The notes beneath the pieces are model-generated. The model made no database searches. It saw nothing but the letters and a program-made list of their open reading frames with translations, and had not been told where the DNA came from. Source: CAYOHG01 sp964465125 (lineage in GTDB: Bacteria > Planctomycetota > Phycisphaerae > UBA1845 > Fen-1342). Taken from it: DNA of 15,856 nt. The position numbers were made by a program, and so were the translations under genes. Location: positions 1 through 15,856 of the forward strand of contig CAYXIO010000076.1 in assembly GCA_964465125.1 (NCBI GenBank), given 5' to 3'. This document shows, in pieces, positions 1 through 7,087 of the stretch. Each line of letters begins with the position of its first letter. The first letter of the stretch is position 1.

Positions 1-238
1 CGATGGCCGGCGCGCGGCCGTGGATGGTGTGGAAGCCGTAGGTGTTCATGTAGTACGGAAAGCGGCTGGAGCAGCCGATTCCGGACACGAAGACCGTGTT
101 CTCGCGCTTCACGCCCAGGTCGGCCAGGGCCTTCTGCATCTGATTCAGAATGGCGTAGTCGCCGCAGCCGGGGCACCAGCGGACTTCCTGATCGGTCTTG
201 AAGTCCTGAATCTTGAGCGGCGTGTGAGCCGTAGTCAT
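1..238 (-). CDS. korB: 2-oxoacid (2-oxoglutarate) ferredoxin oxidoreductase, beta subunit, 3' end cut by the window edge
   Basis: Only the first 79 codons are inside the window; the gene runs off the left edge. The translation opens MTTAHTPLKIQDF and carries WCPGCGDYAILNQ (about residues 22-34) and GIGCSSRFPYYMNTYGFHTIHGRAPAI at the cut end, which are the signature segments of the thiamine-diphosphate-binding beta subunit of KorB-type enzymes. With the alpha subunit it decarboxylates a 2-oxoacid to the acyl-CoA and passes electrons to ferredoxin in the cytoplasm. The cysteines in WCPGC and GIGC are those expected to hold the single 4Fe-4S cluster; the fourth ligand lies beyond the edge. The start codon overlaps the korA stop by 4 nt (ATGA, 235-238), so translation is probably coupled. 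Family assignment is very safe; 2-oxoglutarate as substrate is inferred from the fused alpha subunit. Confidence 0.95.
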   Translation of the reverse strand, partial: MTTAHTPLKIQDFKTDQEVRWCPGCGDYAILNQMQKALADLGVKRENTVFVSGIGCSSRFPYYMNTYGFHTIHGRAPAI

Positions 239-2103
239 GCGGCACCTCCGAGCAGCTCGTCGACCTTTGCAGTGATGTCGTTCACGTGGAACGGCCGGCC
301 CTGGACCTTGTGCAGCCCGAGGGCGTCGACGGCGTAGCGGCCGCGCAGCACGAGCTGGAGCTGTCCCAGATTCAGCTCGCAAACCAGAATCCTCTTGAAC
401 CGCTTCAGAATGGCGCCGACGTTGCGCGGCATGGGATTCAGCCAGCGCAGGTGCATGTGACCCACCTTACGGCCGGCCGCGAGGGACTCCTCGGCGGCGG
501 TTCGCACCGATCCGAACGTTCCGCCCCAGGACACCAGCAGCAGGTCGCCGCTCTGCTGGCCGTAGACCTCCTGGTCCGGCAGATCATGCACGACGTTGTC
601 GACCTTCTGCTGGCGCAGGTAAGTCATCTTCTCGTGGTTTTCCGGCTCGTAGCACACGTCGCCGGTCACGTCCCGCTTTTCGAGCCCGCCGATGCGGTGC
701 TGCAACCCGGGCGTTCCCGGGATGGCCCACGGACGGGCGCCGTGCCCATCGCGCCGGTAGGGTTCAAAGGTGGCAGGGTCGGTGGCATGGTGCACCGGGA
801 TCGGCGCGATGTCCTTGGAGCGCGGGATGGACCAGGGTTCCGAGCTGTTGGCGACGTAGCCGTCAGACAGCAGCATCACCGGGGTCATGTACTTGATGGC
901 GATCCGCACCGCGTCGATCGCCGCCCAGAAACAGTCACCCGGCGACCGAGCTGCGATCACCGGCGTCGGACATTCACCGTTTCGACCGAATATGGCCTGC
1001 CAGAGGTCGGCCTGCTCCGTCTTGGTCGGCAGGCCGGTGCTCGGGCCGCCGCGCTGCACGTTGACGACGATCAGGGGCAGCTCGGTCATGACGGCGAGGC
1101 CGATCGCCTCCTGCTTGAGGGCGATTCCAGGACCGCTGGAGGTCGTCACGGCCAGCGCGCCGGCGAACGCCGCACCGATCGAGGCGGTGGCCGCGGCGAT
1201 CTCGTCCTCGGCCTGCATGGTGCGGACGTCAAAGTGCTTGAAGCGCGACAGATCGTGCAGGATGTCGCTGGCGGGAGTGATCGGATACGCCCCGCAGAAC
1301 AGCGTCTTGTTGGCCTTTCGTGCGGCCGTGATCAACCCGACGGCGAGGGCCTGGTTGCCGGTGATGTTGCGGTAGGTTCCGGCCGCCAGGCGCGCCTTGG
1401 GGATGCGGTAGCGCAAGGGGAAGATTTCGGCGGTCTCGCCGAAGTTGTGTCCGGCCTTCAGCGCGAGGATATTCGCCTCGACGATGTCGGCGCGCTTGCC
1501 GAACTTCCCCTTGATCCACTGCGTCGTGGTGTCGAGGGGGCGGTCATACAGCCAGTAAATCAATCCGAGCGCGTAGATGTTTTTGCAGCGCGCGGCTTCT
1601 TTTGCGCCGAGGCCGGTCGGCTTGACGGCTGCGAGCGTGTGCGAACTGATCGGCACGGAAAAGACCCGGTAGCCGCCGAGTTCGCCGGTGTCGACCGGAT
1701 CGGCGTCGTAGCCGGCGCGTTTCAGGTTGGCGTCGGTGAACTGATCGTCGTCGAGGATGAGGATGCCGCCGTCGATCAGGTCGCCGATGTTGGCCTTCAG
1801 CGCGGCGGGGTTCATCGCGATCAGCGCGTCGACGCGATCGCCGGGCGTGTGAATATCGTGGTCGCTGAAGTTGATCTGGAAGCCCGAGACGCCCGCCACC
1901 GAGCCGGCGGGAGCTCGAATCTCGGCCGGAAAGTCCGGCAGGGTGCTGATGTCATTGCCGAAGACGGCGGAGGTCGCGGTGAACTGCGAGCCGGCGAGCT
2001 GCATGCCGTCTCCGGAGTCACCCGCGAATCGAACCGCCGCTCGGCGAAGTTGCTGAAATGGCTTGGGGGATGCACTGCTCTTCTGGGTTTCGACAGTACT
2101 CAT
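235..2103 (-). CDS. korA: 2-oxoglutarate ferredoxin oxidoreductase, fused gamma-alpha subunit
   Basis: A 622-residue protein in the fused arrangement usual for two-subunit KorAB enzymes. The N-terminal gamma domain (about residues 20-215) starts with RFAGDSGDGMQLAGSQF. The alpha pyrimidine-binding domain begins near 245 (ITGNQALAVGL) and contains CGAYPITPASDIL (270-282), QAEDEIAAA (297-305), TSSGPGIALKQEAIG (321-335) and QRGGPSTGLPTKTEQADL (350-367). The C-terminal part (about 520-620) is the transketolase C-like region. It works with KorB to convert 2-oxoglutarate and CoA to succinyl-CoA, CO2 and reduced ferredoxin, feeding the TCA cycle in either direction. An AGGAGG lies 15 nt before the ATG, a little far but the only strong ribosome binding site, and no in-frame start lies between. 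There is no 4Fe-4S delta subunit gene next to it in the window. Another 2-oxoacid as substrate cannot be excluded. Confidence 0.95.
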   Translation of the reverse strand: MSTVETQKSSASPKPFQQLRRAAVRFAGDSGDGMQLAGSQFTATSAVFGNDISTLPDFPAEIRAPAGSVAGVSGFQINFSDHDIHTPGDRVDALIAMNPAALKANIGDLIDGGILILDDDQFTDANLKRAGYDADPVDTGELGGYRVFSVPISSHTLAAVKPTGLGAKEAARCKNIYALGLIYWLYDRPLDTTTQWIKGKFGKRADIVEANILALKAGHNFGETAEIFPLRYRIPKARLAAGTYRNITGNQALAVGLITAARKANKTLFCGAYPITPASDILHDLSRFKHFDVRTMQAEDEIAAATASIGAAFAGALAVTTSSGPGIALKQEAIGLAVMTELPLIVVNVQRGGPSTGLPTKTEQADLWQAIFGRNGECPTPVIAARSPGDCFWAAIDAVRIAIKYMTPVMLLSDGYVANSSEPWSIPRSKDIAPIPVHHATDPATFEPYRRDGHGARPWAIPGTPGLQHRIGGLEKRDVTGDVCYEPENHEKMTYLRQQKVDNVVHDLPDQEVYGQQSGDLLLVSWGGTFGSVRTAAEESLAAGRKVGHMHLRWLNPMPRNVGAILKRFKRILVCELNLGQLQLVLRGRYAVDALGLHKVQGRPFHVNDITAKVDELLGGAA

Positions 2104-2425
2104 GGGCGAACGCTTGAACCTCCTCGCGCTGCTCGCAGAACCCGCGCCGGACGCGCAGGAATACTGGCCACGATCCGCCGGGGTCGCGACCGCGCCGGCG
2201 GCTGCCGGCCCCGTGGAATGGTGCGACTCACGATTCTATCGGCCGGCGACGCCTGCATCCAGAATACGCTCCAGACGCAACAGCCGGAGGCGACCGACGC
2301 TCTAATCAAGGTCGCGCCCGGACGGGCAGCGCGATCCCGCGCCGCACTTGTGAGACCTGCGCGCCGTTCCTACACTCCGAAATCGCCAGACCGGCGCTAC
2401 ACGACTTCTGCAAAGGCCGATGCCT
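2104..2425. other. Divergent intergenic region between korA and the dapL operon
   Basis: About 320 nt with no convincing gene. ORFs reading through it are extensions of frames opposite korA or the aminotransferase. It should hold both divergent promoters. The rightward one is listed separately (2348-2376). For korA the best candidate on the minus strand is a TAGAAT box (complement of 2233-2238) with only a weak -35 (TGGATG, complement of 2256-2261, 17-nt spacer), giving a leader of about 120 nt. I see no riboswitch-like structure or repeat. Confidence 0.5.
2348..2376 (+). promoter_or_regulatory. Candidate sigma-70-type promoter for the dapL-folK-flavin reductase operon
   Basis: TTGTGA (2348-2353) and TACACT (2371-2376) are separated by exactly 17 nt; each matches the housekeeping consensus at 4 of 6 positions. 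Transcription would start near 2383, leaving a leader of about 40 nt before the start codon at 2426. The position and spacing are what one would expect, but in high-GC DNA such matches occur by chance, and the phylum's own promoter consensus may differ. Confidence 0.4.
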
Positions 2426-3598
2426 ATGGAATTCTTTCCCGCTCAGCGACTCCAGAATCTGCCGCCCTATCTCTTCGCCGAGATCGATCGCCGCAAGCGG
2501 GCCGCCATCGCCGCCGGTCGAGACGTGATCGACTTCGGCGTCGGTGACCCCGAGCAGCCGACCTACGCGTACATTCGTGAGCGCATGCGGCGGGCGATCG
2601 ACGATCCGGCGAATCACCGCTACCCGCTGGGCGGCGGCTCGCCGGCGTTCCGGCGCGCCATCGCGGCGTTCTTTGAGCGGCGCTACGGAGTTTCCCTGTC
2701 GCCGGAACGGGAAATCCTCGCGCTGCTCGGGTCGAAGGAGGGGCTCGGGCACCTGACGCTGGCGGTGGTCAATCCCGGCGAGACGGTCCTGATTCCCGAC
2801 CCGGGATATCCAGTTTACCACTCCAGCACGCTTTTCGCCGGCGGCACGCCGCATGCCATGCCTCTGACCGAATCGCGCGCCTGGCTGCCCGAGCTTGAAT
2901 CGATACCGGCGTCGGTGGCGCGGGCCGCGAAGCTGATGTATCTCAACTATCCGAACAACCCGACCGGCGCGATGGCGCCGCGCGAGTTCTTCGAGCGCGC
3001 GGTCGCGTTTGCGCGAAAGCACGAGATCATCCTGGCGCACGACGCGGCTTACAACGACATGTACTTCGACGAGGGCGACCGGCCGCTCAGTGTCCTTCAG
3101 ATTGAGGGCGCCAAGGACGTCGCGGTCGAGCTGCACTCGCTGTCCAAGACCTTCAACATGACCGGTTGGCGCGTCGGCTTCGCGGTCGGCAACGCCGACG
3201 TTCTCGCGGCCCTGGCCAAGATCAAGGCGAACCTCGACAGCGGCGTGTTCGGCGCGATCCAGGAGTCCGCGATTGAGGCCTACGCCGGCATGCATCGGCC
3301 GGAGCTCGGCGAAGTCCGTGCCCTGTATCGCCAGCGGGCTGGCATCATGGCCGACGGGCTGGGCGAGCTCGGGTTCCGCGTGGCGCCGCCACGGGCGACG
3401 TTTTACATCTGGGCGGGCCTTCCGGCTGGGGTTCGCTCGATGACCGGCGCGGCGCGCCTGCTGGACGAGGCGGACATCGTCTGCGTGCCGGGCGTGGGCT
3501 TCGGTGCGGGCGGCGATGGCTTCATTCGTTTCGCGATGACCGTGGACACCGACCGCACACGAGCCGCGGTCGATCGGATGCGCAAGCTCCAATGGTGA
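2426..3598 (+). CDS. dapL: Class I/II PLP-dependent aminotransferase, probably LL-diaminopimelate aminotransferase
   Basis: A 390-residue fold-type I aminotransferase of normal length. Numbering from the ATG at 2420 (two residues earlier), visible motifs are GSKEGL (104-109), NYPNNPTGA (176-184), the cofactor-binding Asp in AHDAAYNDMYFD (D198) and the PLP lysine in SLSKTFNMTGWRVGF (K243). The N-terminal FPAQRLQNLPPYLFAEIDRRK, GVGDPEQPT and the Y-P-L-GG-G-S-P-A-F segment resemble DapL enzymes, which convert tetrahydrodipicolinate straight to LL-diaminopimelate using glutamate as amino donor, for lysine and peptidoglycan. I chose the ATG at 2426 because AAAGG (2412-2416) sits 9 nt before it but only 3 nt before the in-frame ATG at 2420. 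The stop overlaps folK by 7 nt. Aminotransferase is certain; DapL specificity is probable, with alanine/aspartate-type or succinyl-DAP aminotransferase as alternatives. Confidence 0.9.
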   Translation: MEFFPAQRLQNLPPYLFAEIDRRKRAAIAAGRDVIDFGVGDPEQPTYAYIRERMRRAIDDPANHRYPLGGGSPAFRRAIAAFFERRYGVSLSPEREILALLGSKEGLGHLTLAVVNPGETVLIPDPGYPVYHSSTLFAGGTPHAMPLTESRAWLPELESIPASVARAAKLMYLNYPNNPTGAMAPREFFERAVAFARKHEIILAHDAAYNDMYFDEGDRPLSVLQIEGAKDVAVELHSLSKTFNMTGWRVGFAVGNADVLAALAKIKANLDSGVFGAIQESAIEAYAGMHRPELGEVRALYRQRAGIMADGLGELGFRVAPPRATFYIWAGLPAGVRSMTGAARLLDEADIVCVPGVGFGAGGDGFIRFAMTVDTDRTRAAVDRMRKLQW

Positions 3599-4074
3599 CG
3601 CGCGGCGTTTTTGTCGCACTGGGATCCAACCTCGGCAACCGGGCCGGGAACATCCGCGCAGCGCTCGCGGCCCTGCGCGCCAGCGACGGCGTCCGCGTTC
3701 TCCGCGCGTCTTCGTTGCACGACACCGAGCCGGTGGGCGGGCCGGCCGGGCAGCCCAGGTATCTGAATTCCGTCGTCGAGATCGAGACCGCGCGGTCGCC
3801 GCATGACCTGCTGGCCCGGCTGCACGAAATCGAGCACGCGCTCGGCCGGGTGCGCGGCGAGCGCAACGGCCCGCGCACGATTGACCTCGATCTGCTGCTG
3901 TTTGGGGAATCGCGAATCGACGACGACGTGCTCGAGGTGCCTCATCCGCGCATGTGGCAGCGTGATTTTGTGCTGGCGCCGCTGCGCGAGCTGCTTCCGG
4001 CGGCACGACTGCGCGCGCTTGAGCGACGGTTGAGTCGCGCGGCAGGCGCCGACCGCGCGCCGGAAGGGGAGTGA
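3592..4074 (+). CDS. folK: 2-amino-4-hydroxy-6-hydroxymethyldihydropteridine diphosphokinase (HPPK)
   Basis: A 160-residue cytoplasmic enzyme of the folate pathway that moves pyrophosphate from ATP to 6-hydroxymethyl-7,8-dihydropterin, ahead of dihydropteroate synthase. The whole family pattern is present: FVALGSNLGNR (7-17), the pterin-side loop with HDTEPVGGPAGQPRYLNSV (43-61), and the diagnostic RTIDLDLLLFG (95-105), whose D98 and D100 correspond to the two magnesium-binding aspartates, then HPRMWQRDFVLAPL (118-131). The start at 3592 lies inside the end of the aminotransferase gene, and an in-frame GTG at 3595 is an alternative. The stop overlaps the next start as GTGA (4071-4074), so three genes appear coupled. 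No folP or folB is beside it. Confidence 0.96.
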   Translation: MVTRGVFVALGSNLGNRAGNIRAALAALRASDGVRVLRASSLHDTEPVGGPAGQPRYLNSVVEIETARSPHDLLARLHEIEHALGRVRGERNGPRTIDLDLLLFGESRIDDDVLEVPHPRMWQRDFVLAPLRELLPAARLRALERRLSRAAGADRAPEGE

Positions 4075-4712
4075 TCGGCTTGTTCATCGATTTGACGCAG
4101 CCCGGCCACGACTGGGCGCAGCTCTACAAGCTGTTCATCGGGTTTATCTGTCCACGGCCGATCGCGCTGGTGTCGTCGATCGGGCCGAGCGGTGTGGCGA
4201 ACCTCGCGCCGTTCAGCTTCTACAACATGGTCAGCGCGCGGCCGCCGGTCGTGATGTTCTCGGTCGGCTGGTCGCGGCAGCGTGGCCGCAAGGACACGCT
4301 GCGCAACGTCGAGCAGCAGTGCGAATTCGTCGTCGCGACCGTCTCGGTCGAATTCGCGCGGAACATGGTCGATTGCGCCGCGGAAGTTCCCTACGGCGAG
4401 AGCGAGTTCGATTTCGCCAGGCTGACGCGCGCGCCGGCCCGGCTGGTGAAGCCGCCGCTGGTGTCGGAGGCGCACGTCAACATGGAGTGCCGGGTGCGCC
4501 AGATTCTGCGATTCGGCGAGGAGCCGGGCGCTACGCACGCGGTGCTGGGCAACGTGCTGGCGGTTCATGTGAATCCGGCCGTGCTGGACGCGTCAGGCCT
4601 GATCGACCCGCAGCGCCTGGTGACGGTCGGCCGGCTTGGCGGACAGAACTACGTCGATGCGCGCGAACCCTACGCGATGGCGATCCCGCGGGTTGAGCCA
4701 GAATCGAGATAG
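4071..4712 (+). CDS. Flavin reductase-like (FMN-binding split barrel) protein
   Basis: A 213-residue protein with the flavin reductase-like domain across most of its length: CPRPIALVSSIGPSGVANLA (27-46) and PFSFYNMVSARPPVVMFSV (47-65) form the FMN-binding strand-loop, RKDTLRN (73-79) and the conserved GRLGGQNY (197-204) follow. Relatives bind FMN and reduce flavin with NAD(P)H or act in ring and aldehyde oxidation systems; the actual substrate is not readable from sequence. The GTG start at 4071 overlaps the folK stop by 4 nt and is preceded by GGAAGGGGA, so it is the last gene of the dapL-folK operon. No signal peptide or membrane segment is visible. No monooxygenase gene is nearby that it might serve. 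Confidence 0.9.
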   Translation: MIGLFIDLTQPGHDWAQLYKLFIGFICPRPIALVSSIGPSGVANLAPFSFYNMVSARPPVVMFSVGWSRQRGRKDTLRNVEQQCEFVVATVSVEFARNMVDCAAEVPYGESEFDFARLTRAPARLVKPPLVSEAHVNMECRVRQILRFGEEPGATHAVLGNVLAVHVNPAVLDASGLIDPQRLVTVGRLGGQNYVDAREPYAMAIPRVEPESR

Positions 4713-5103
4713 GGTCTGGACCGCTGTGAACGTGAGGAGGAAGGGGGGAACGGGGTTCGTCCACAACGGTCCAGGGAGTTCAGCGGCCTCGCCGTCGGGG
4801 ATCGCGGCGGGCCATCGGGGTGAGTTTCGGCCGCGCGGACCAGCTTCCAAACGCGTCGGGTGATTTCGGCGGTCGGCGGCAGGGCGCGGCGCGGCCACTC
4901 CATCGGCTCGTCGGGGTCCTCACCAAGAGTATTGCCGCCACCACTGCGACTTCAACCGGCGCCCTGTCCATCGCGCGTTTTTTTCACCAGACTCCGCGTG
5001 TGACGGGGCGTCGAACCGCGCACGGTTCGCGAGGAGCTGAAGATTCGCGCGGATCGCGAGGCCCGCCGCCTTTCACTTACACTTCCGCCACCAGGAGCTG
5101 GGC
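4713..5103. other. Intergenic region before the GT-C-like gene; no convincing gene
   Basis: About 390 nt. ORFs here are short, rich in Arg/Pro/Ser/Gly and have no ribosome binding site, so I read it as non-coding. Visible structure: a CCAGA/TCTGG pair with a 12-nt loop around the flavin reductase stop (4698-4719), too weak to call a terminator; a 7-bp perfect inverted repeat CGAACCG-CGCA-CGGTTCG (5012-5029); and a -10-like TACACT at 5078-5083 without a good -35. The inverted repeat could be a regulatory stem in the leader of the next gene, or chance. Confidence 0.45.
5012..5029. repeat. 7-bp perfect inverted repeat with a 4-nt loop
   Basis: CGAACCG (5012-5018), loop CGCA, CGGTTCG (5023-5029). 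It lies 75 nt before the start of the membrane protein gene and has no following T-run, so it is not a standard intrinsic terminator. It may be an operator or leader hairpin; function unknown. Confidence 0.4.
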
Positions 5104-7068
5104 ATGAAACCGGAAGCCGTGCGCGCGGAGTTGACCGAACAGGCTGAGCGAGGCGGTCCGCGCGCGGCGGCTCGTCCCATGCCGCGCTGGCTTGCGCTAC
5201 TCGAAGCCGTCGCGTTCTTCGCCGTCGGCGTGCTCTTGATCAACTTTCTCTACAGCGGCAGCGGCGGTGCGTCCGGCGACGAGATCGGCGTCTCCGGGCA
5301 CGACTCGTTCTATCACGTCAAGATGGCCGAGATGCTGCCGCGCGTCGGACTCGTCGACCAATTCCCCTGGCTGCGCTTCTGCTATTTCCGAAACGAAGGC
5401 GACCAGTTCGTAAGCCACCACTACGGCTTTCACGCGTACATGGTCCCGTTCATCGAGCTGTCGAAGCTGCTCGGCGGCGACGCCCTGCGCGGCGGCCGCT
5501 GGGCGATGGCCTTCAGCTTCGGCATGCTCCTCGTCGTCTTCCGCGCGCTGCTGGTCGCGGGCGAGGTGCCCTGGCGCTGGATGTGGCTGGCCCTGTTCTT
5601 CCTCTTGCCGGCGCAGTTCTTCCTTCGACACGCGTTTGTGCGCGCGATCGATCCCTCGCTGGTGCTGATGGCGCTGATCCTGCTGTTTGTATTTCAGAAG
5701 CGGACGATTCCGGCGATGCTCGCCACCGTCGCGTACACGCAGCTTTACCTCGGCGCGGTGATGTTCGCGCCCGTCCTGATTGTGCTGTACGCGCTCGCAA
5801 GGCTGCTCGGGCCGCCGGGCGATCGCGGCTTCCCGTGGGTGATCGTCCTCTGCACGGCGCTGGCGTGGACGGTCGGCGTGCTGACTTACCCCTACGCGTC
5901 GGGGATGTTCGAGTTCCTCGAGCTCCAGGTCTTCGGCTCCGGGCTGTCGCCGGACATCTCGGTCGGGCGCGAATGGCAGCCGTACCAGGACGTCTGGTGG
6001 TTTGCGCAGATGTGCGGGGCCAGCCTTTCGGTCTGGGCGGTCGGTGTGGTGCTTCGCCTGCGGCGCGGGCCTGCGGTGGACGCGCCGACGTTGACGTTGG
6101 TGCTGGCGAACTTCGCGTTCCTGCTGCTGACATTCAAGGCCCGCAGGTTCATCGAGTACTGGCCGTTCTTCTGCCTGTTGAGCTCGGCGTATCTGCTCGC
6201 CCCGGTGCTGCGATCGCTGAGCGCGTGGCTGGGTGGAGAGCTTCGCAGCGCGGGTCTCAGCCCGCGGCACGATTCGCTGCTTCGCGGCGCGGCGCTGATC
6301 GCCGGTGGGTGCATTGCCGCCGCGTCCGTCTGGCTCGCCTGCTGGCTGGCACCGTCCCGACAGCTCCTTAGCTCAGCGTGGATCTGGGGCTGCGTGGCGG
6401 CGCCAGTCTTGATCGGGCTGATTCAAGTGGCGTTGCGATGTGGCGCGATCGCATGGCCGGCGGAGTTCCGCGTGCTCGGGGGAGCGTCAGCGGCTGTGTT
6501 GTTGGTGTGCGGAACGGCGGCGGGCGGCGCGATCGGGCTCACCGCAACGCGCAACGAGACGCGCTGCCAATACGATCTTGCCGCGCTGCGCGAGATGATG
6601 GCGTACGTCCAGTCCAATTCGCAGCCCGGCGAGGTCATCTTCACCGACGACTGGGACATCTTTCCAGTCTACTTCTACTACAACAGCCACAACAACTACA
6701 TCGTCGGGCTCGATCCGAAATTCACGCATCAGCGCCGCCCGGATCTGTGGGAGCGCTACGTCAAGATCTCACGCGGGCAGGTGCCGGCCGATGTCGAGGC
6801 GGAAGTGCCCCAGCCCGACGGCACGCGCCGCCGCGAGAAGCTCCACGTGACCCTTCAGGACATTCGCAGTCAGTTCGGCTGCGATTGGGTGATCGTCGAC
6901 AAGGATCACCATCAGCTTACGGCGAAGCTCAGCGAGGCACGGGGATTCGCCGAGTTGGTCTGGCCGCCGGGCAGCTTCATGGAAACGCGCAACGCGCCGT
7001 TTCACCTCTACCACATTCGCGGTGGATCGTCGCCGGCATCGGCACCCGCGCCGAACGCGCGACCATGA
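5104..7068 (+). CDS. Polytopic membrane protein, probable GT-C-fold glycosyltransferase (STT3/PglB-like)
   Basis: A 654-residue inner-membrane protein with roughly 12 hydrophobic segments between residues 28 and 482, then a soluble C-terminal domain. The first segment (about 29-50) is followed by a loop with GHDSFYHVKMAEMLPRVGL (65-83), matching the acidic first-loop motif of GT-C enzymes; a second acidic loop motif is FVRAIDPSLVL (178-188). The C-terminal domain carries TDDWDIFPVYFYY (514-526) followed by NNYIVGLDPKF (530-540), which resembles the WWDYG region of STT3/PglB oligosaccharyltransferases though without the exact motif. Such proteins transfer sugars from polyprenyl-linked donors on the outer face of the membrane. 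AGGAG lies 6 nt before the ATG, a clear start. The gene stands alone, convergent with the peptidase gene. The membrane protein call is certain; the GT-C call is likely; acceptor and donor are unknown. No other glycan genes are adjacent. Confidence 0.75.
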   Translation: MKPEAVRAELTEQAERGGPRAAARPMPRWLALLEAVAFFAVGVLLINFLYSGSGGASGDEIGVSGHDSFYHVKMAEMLPRVGLVDQFPWLRFCYFRNEGDQFVSHHYGFHAYMVPFIELSKLLGGDALRGGRWAMAFSFGMLLVVFRALLVAGEVPWRWMWLALFFLLPAQFFLRHAFVRAIDPSLVLMALILLFVFQKRTIPAMLATVAYTQLYLGAVMFAPVLIVLYALARLLGPPGDRGFPWVIVLCTALAWTVGVLTYPYASGMFEFLELQVFGSGLSPDISVGREWQPYQDVWWFAQMCGASLSVWAVGVVLRLRRGPAVDAPTLTLVLANFAFLLLTFKARRFIEYWPFFCLLSSAYLLAPVLRSLSAWLGGELRSAGLSPRHDSLLRGAALIAGGCIAAASVWLACWLAPSRQLLSSAWIWGCVAAPVLIGLIQVALRCGAIAWPAEFRVLGGASAAVLLVCGTAAGGAIGLTATRNETRCQYDLAALREMMAYVQSNSQPGEVIFTDDWDIFPVYFYYNSHNNYIVGLDPKFTHQRRPDLWERYVKISRGQVPADVEAEVPQPDGTRRREKLHVTLQDIRSQFGCDWVIVDKDHHQLTAKLSEARGFAELVWPPGSFMETRNAPFHLYHIRGGSSPASAPAPNARP

Positions 7069-7087
7069 GGCGGCACCCTCGAGCGCC

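Noticed and set aside
286..2547. 753-codon open frame on the plus strand opposite korA
   Set aside because: It lies antisense to a gene with clear family motifs; long antisense frames are common in high-GC DNA. Its translation is Arg/Gly/Val-rich with no recognisable domain.
2306..4087. 593-codon minus-strand frame across the dapL, folK and flavin reductase start region
   Set aside because: Shadow of three well-supported plus-strand genes, Arg/Ala-rich, no domain and no ribosome binding site.
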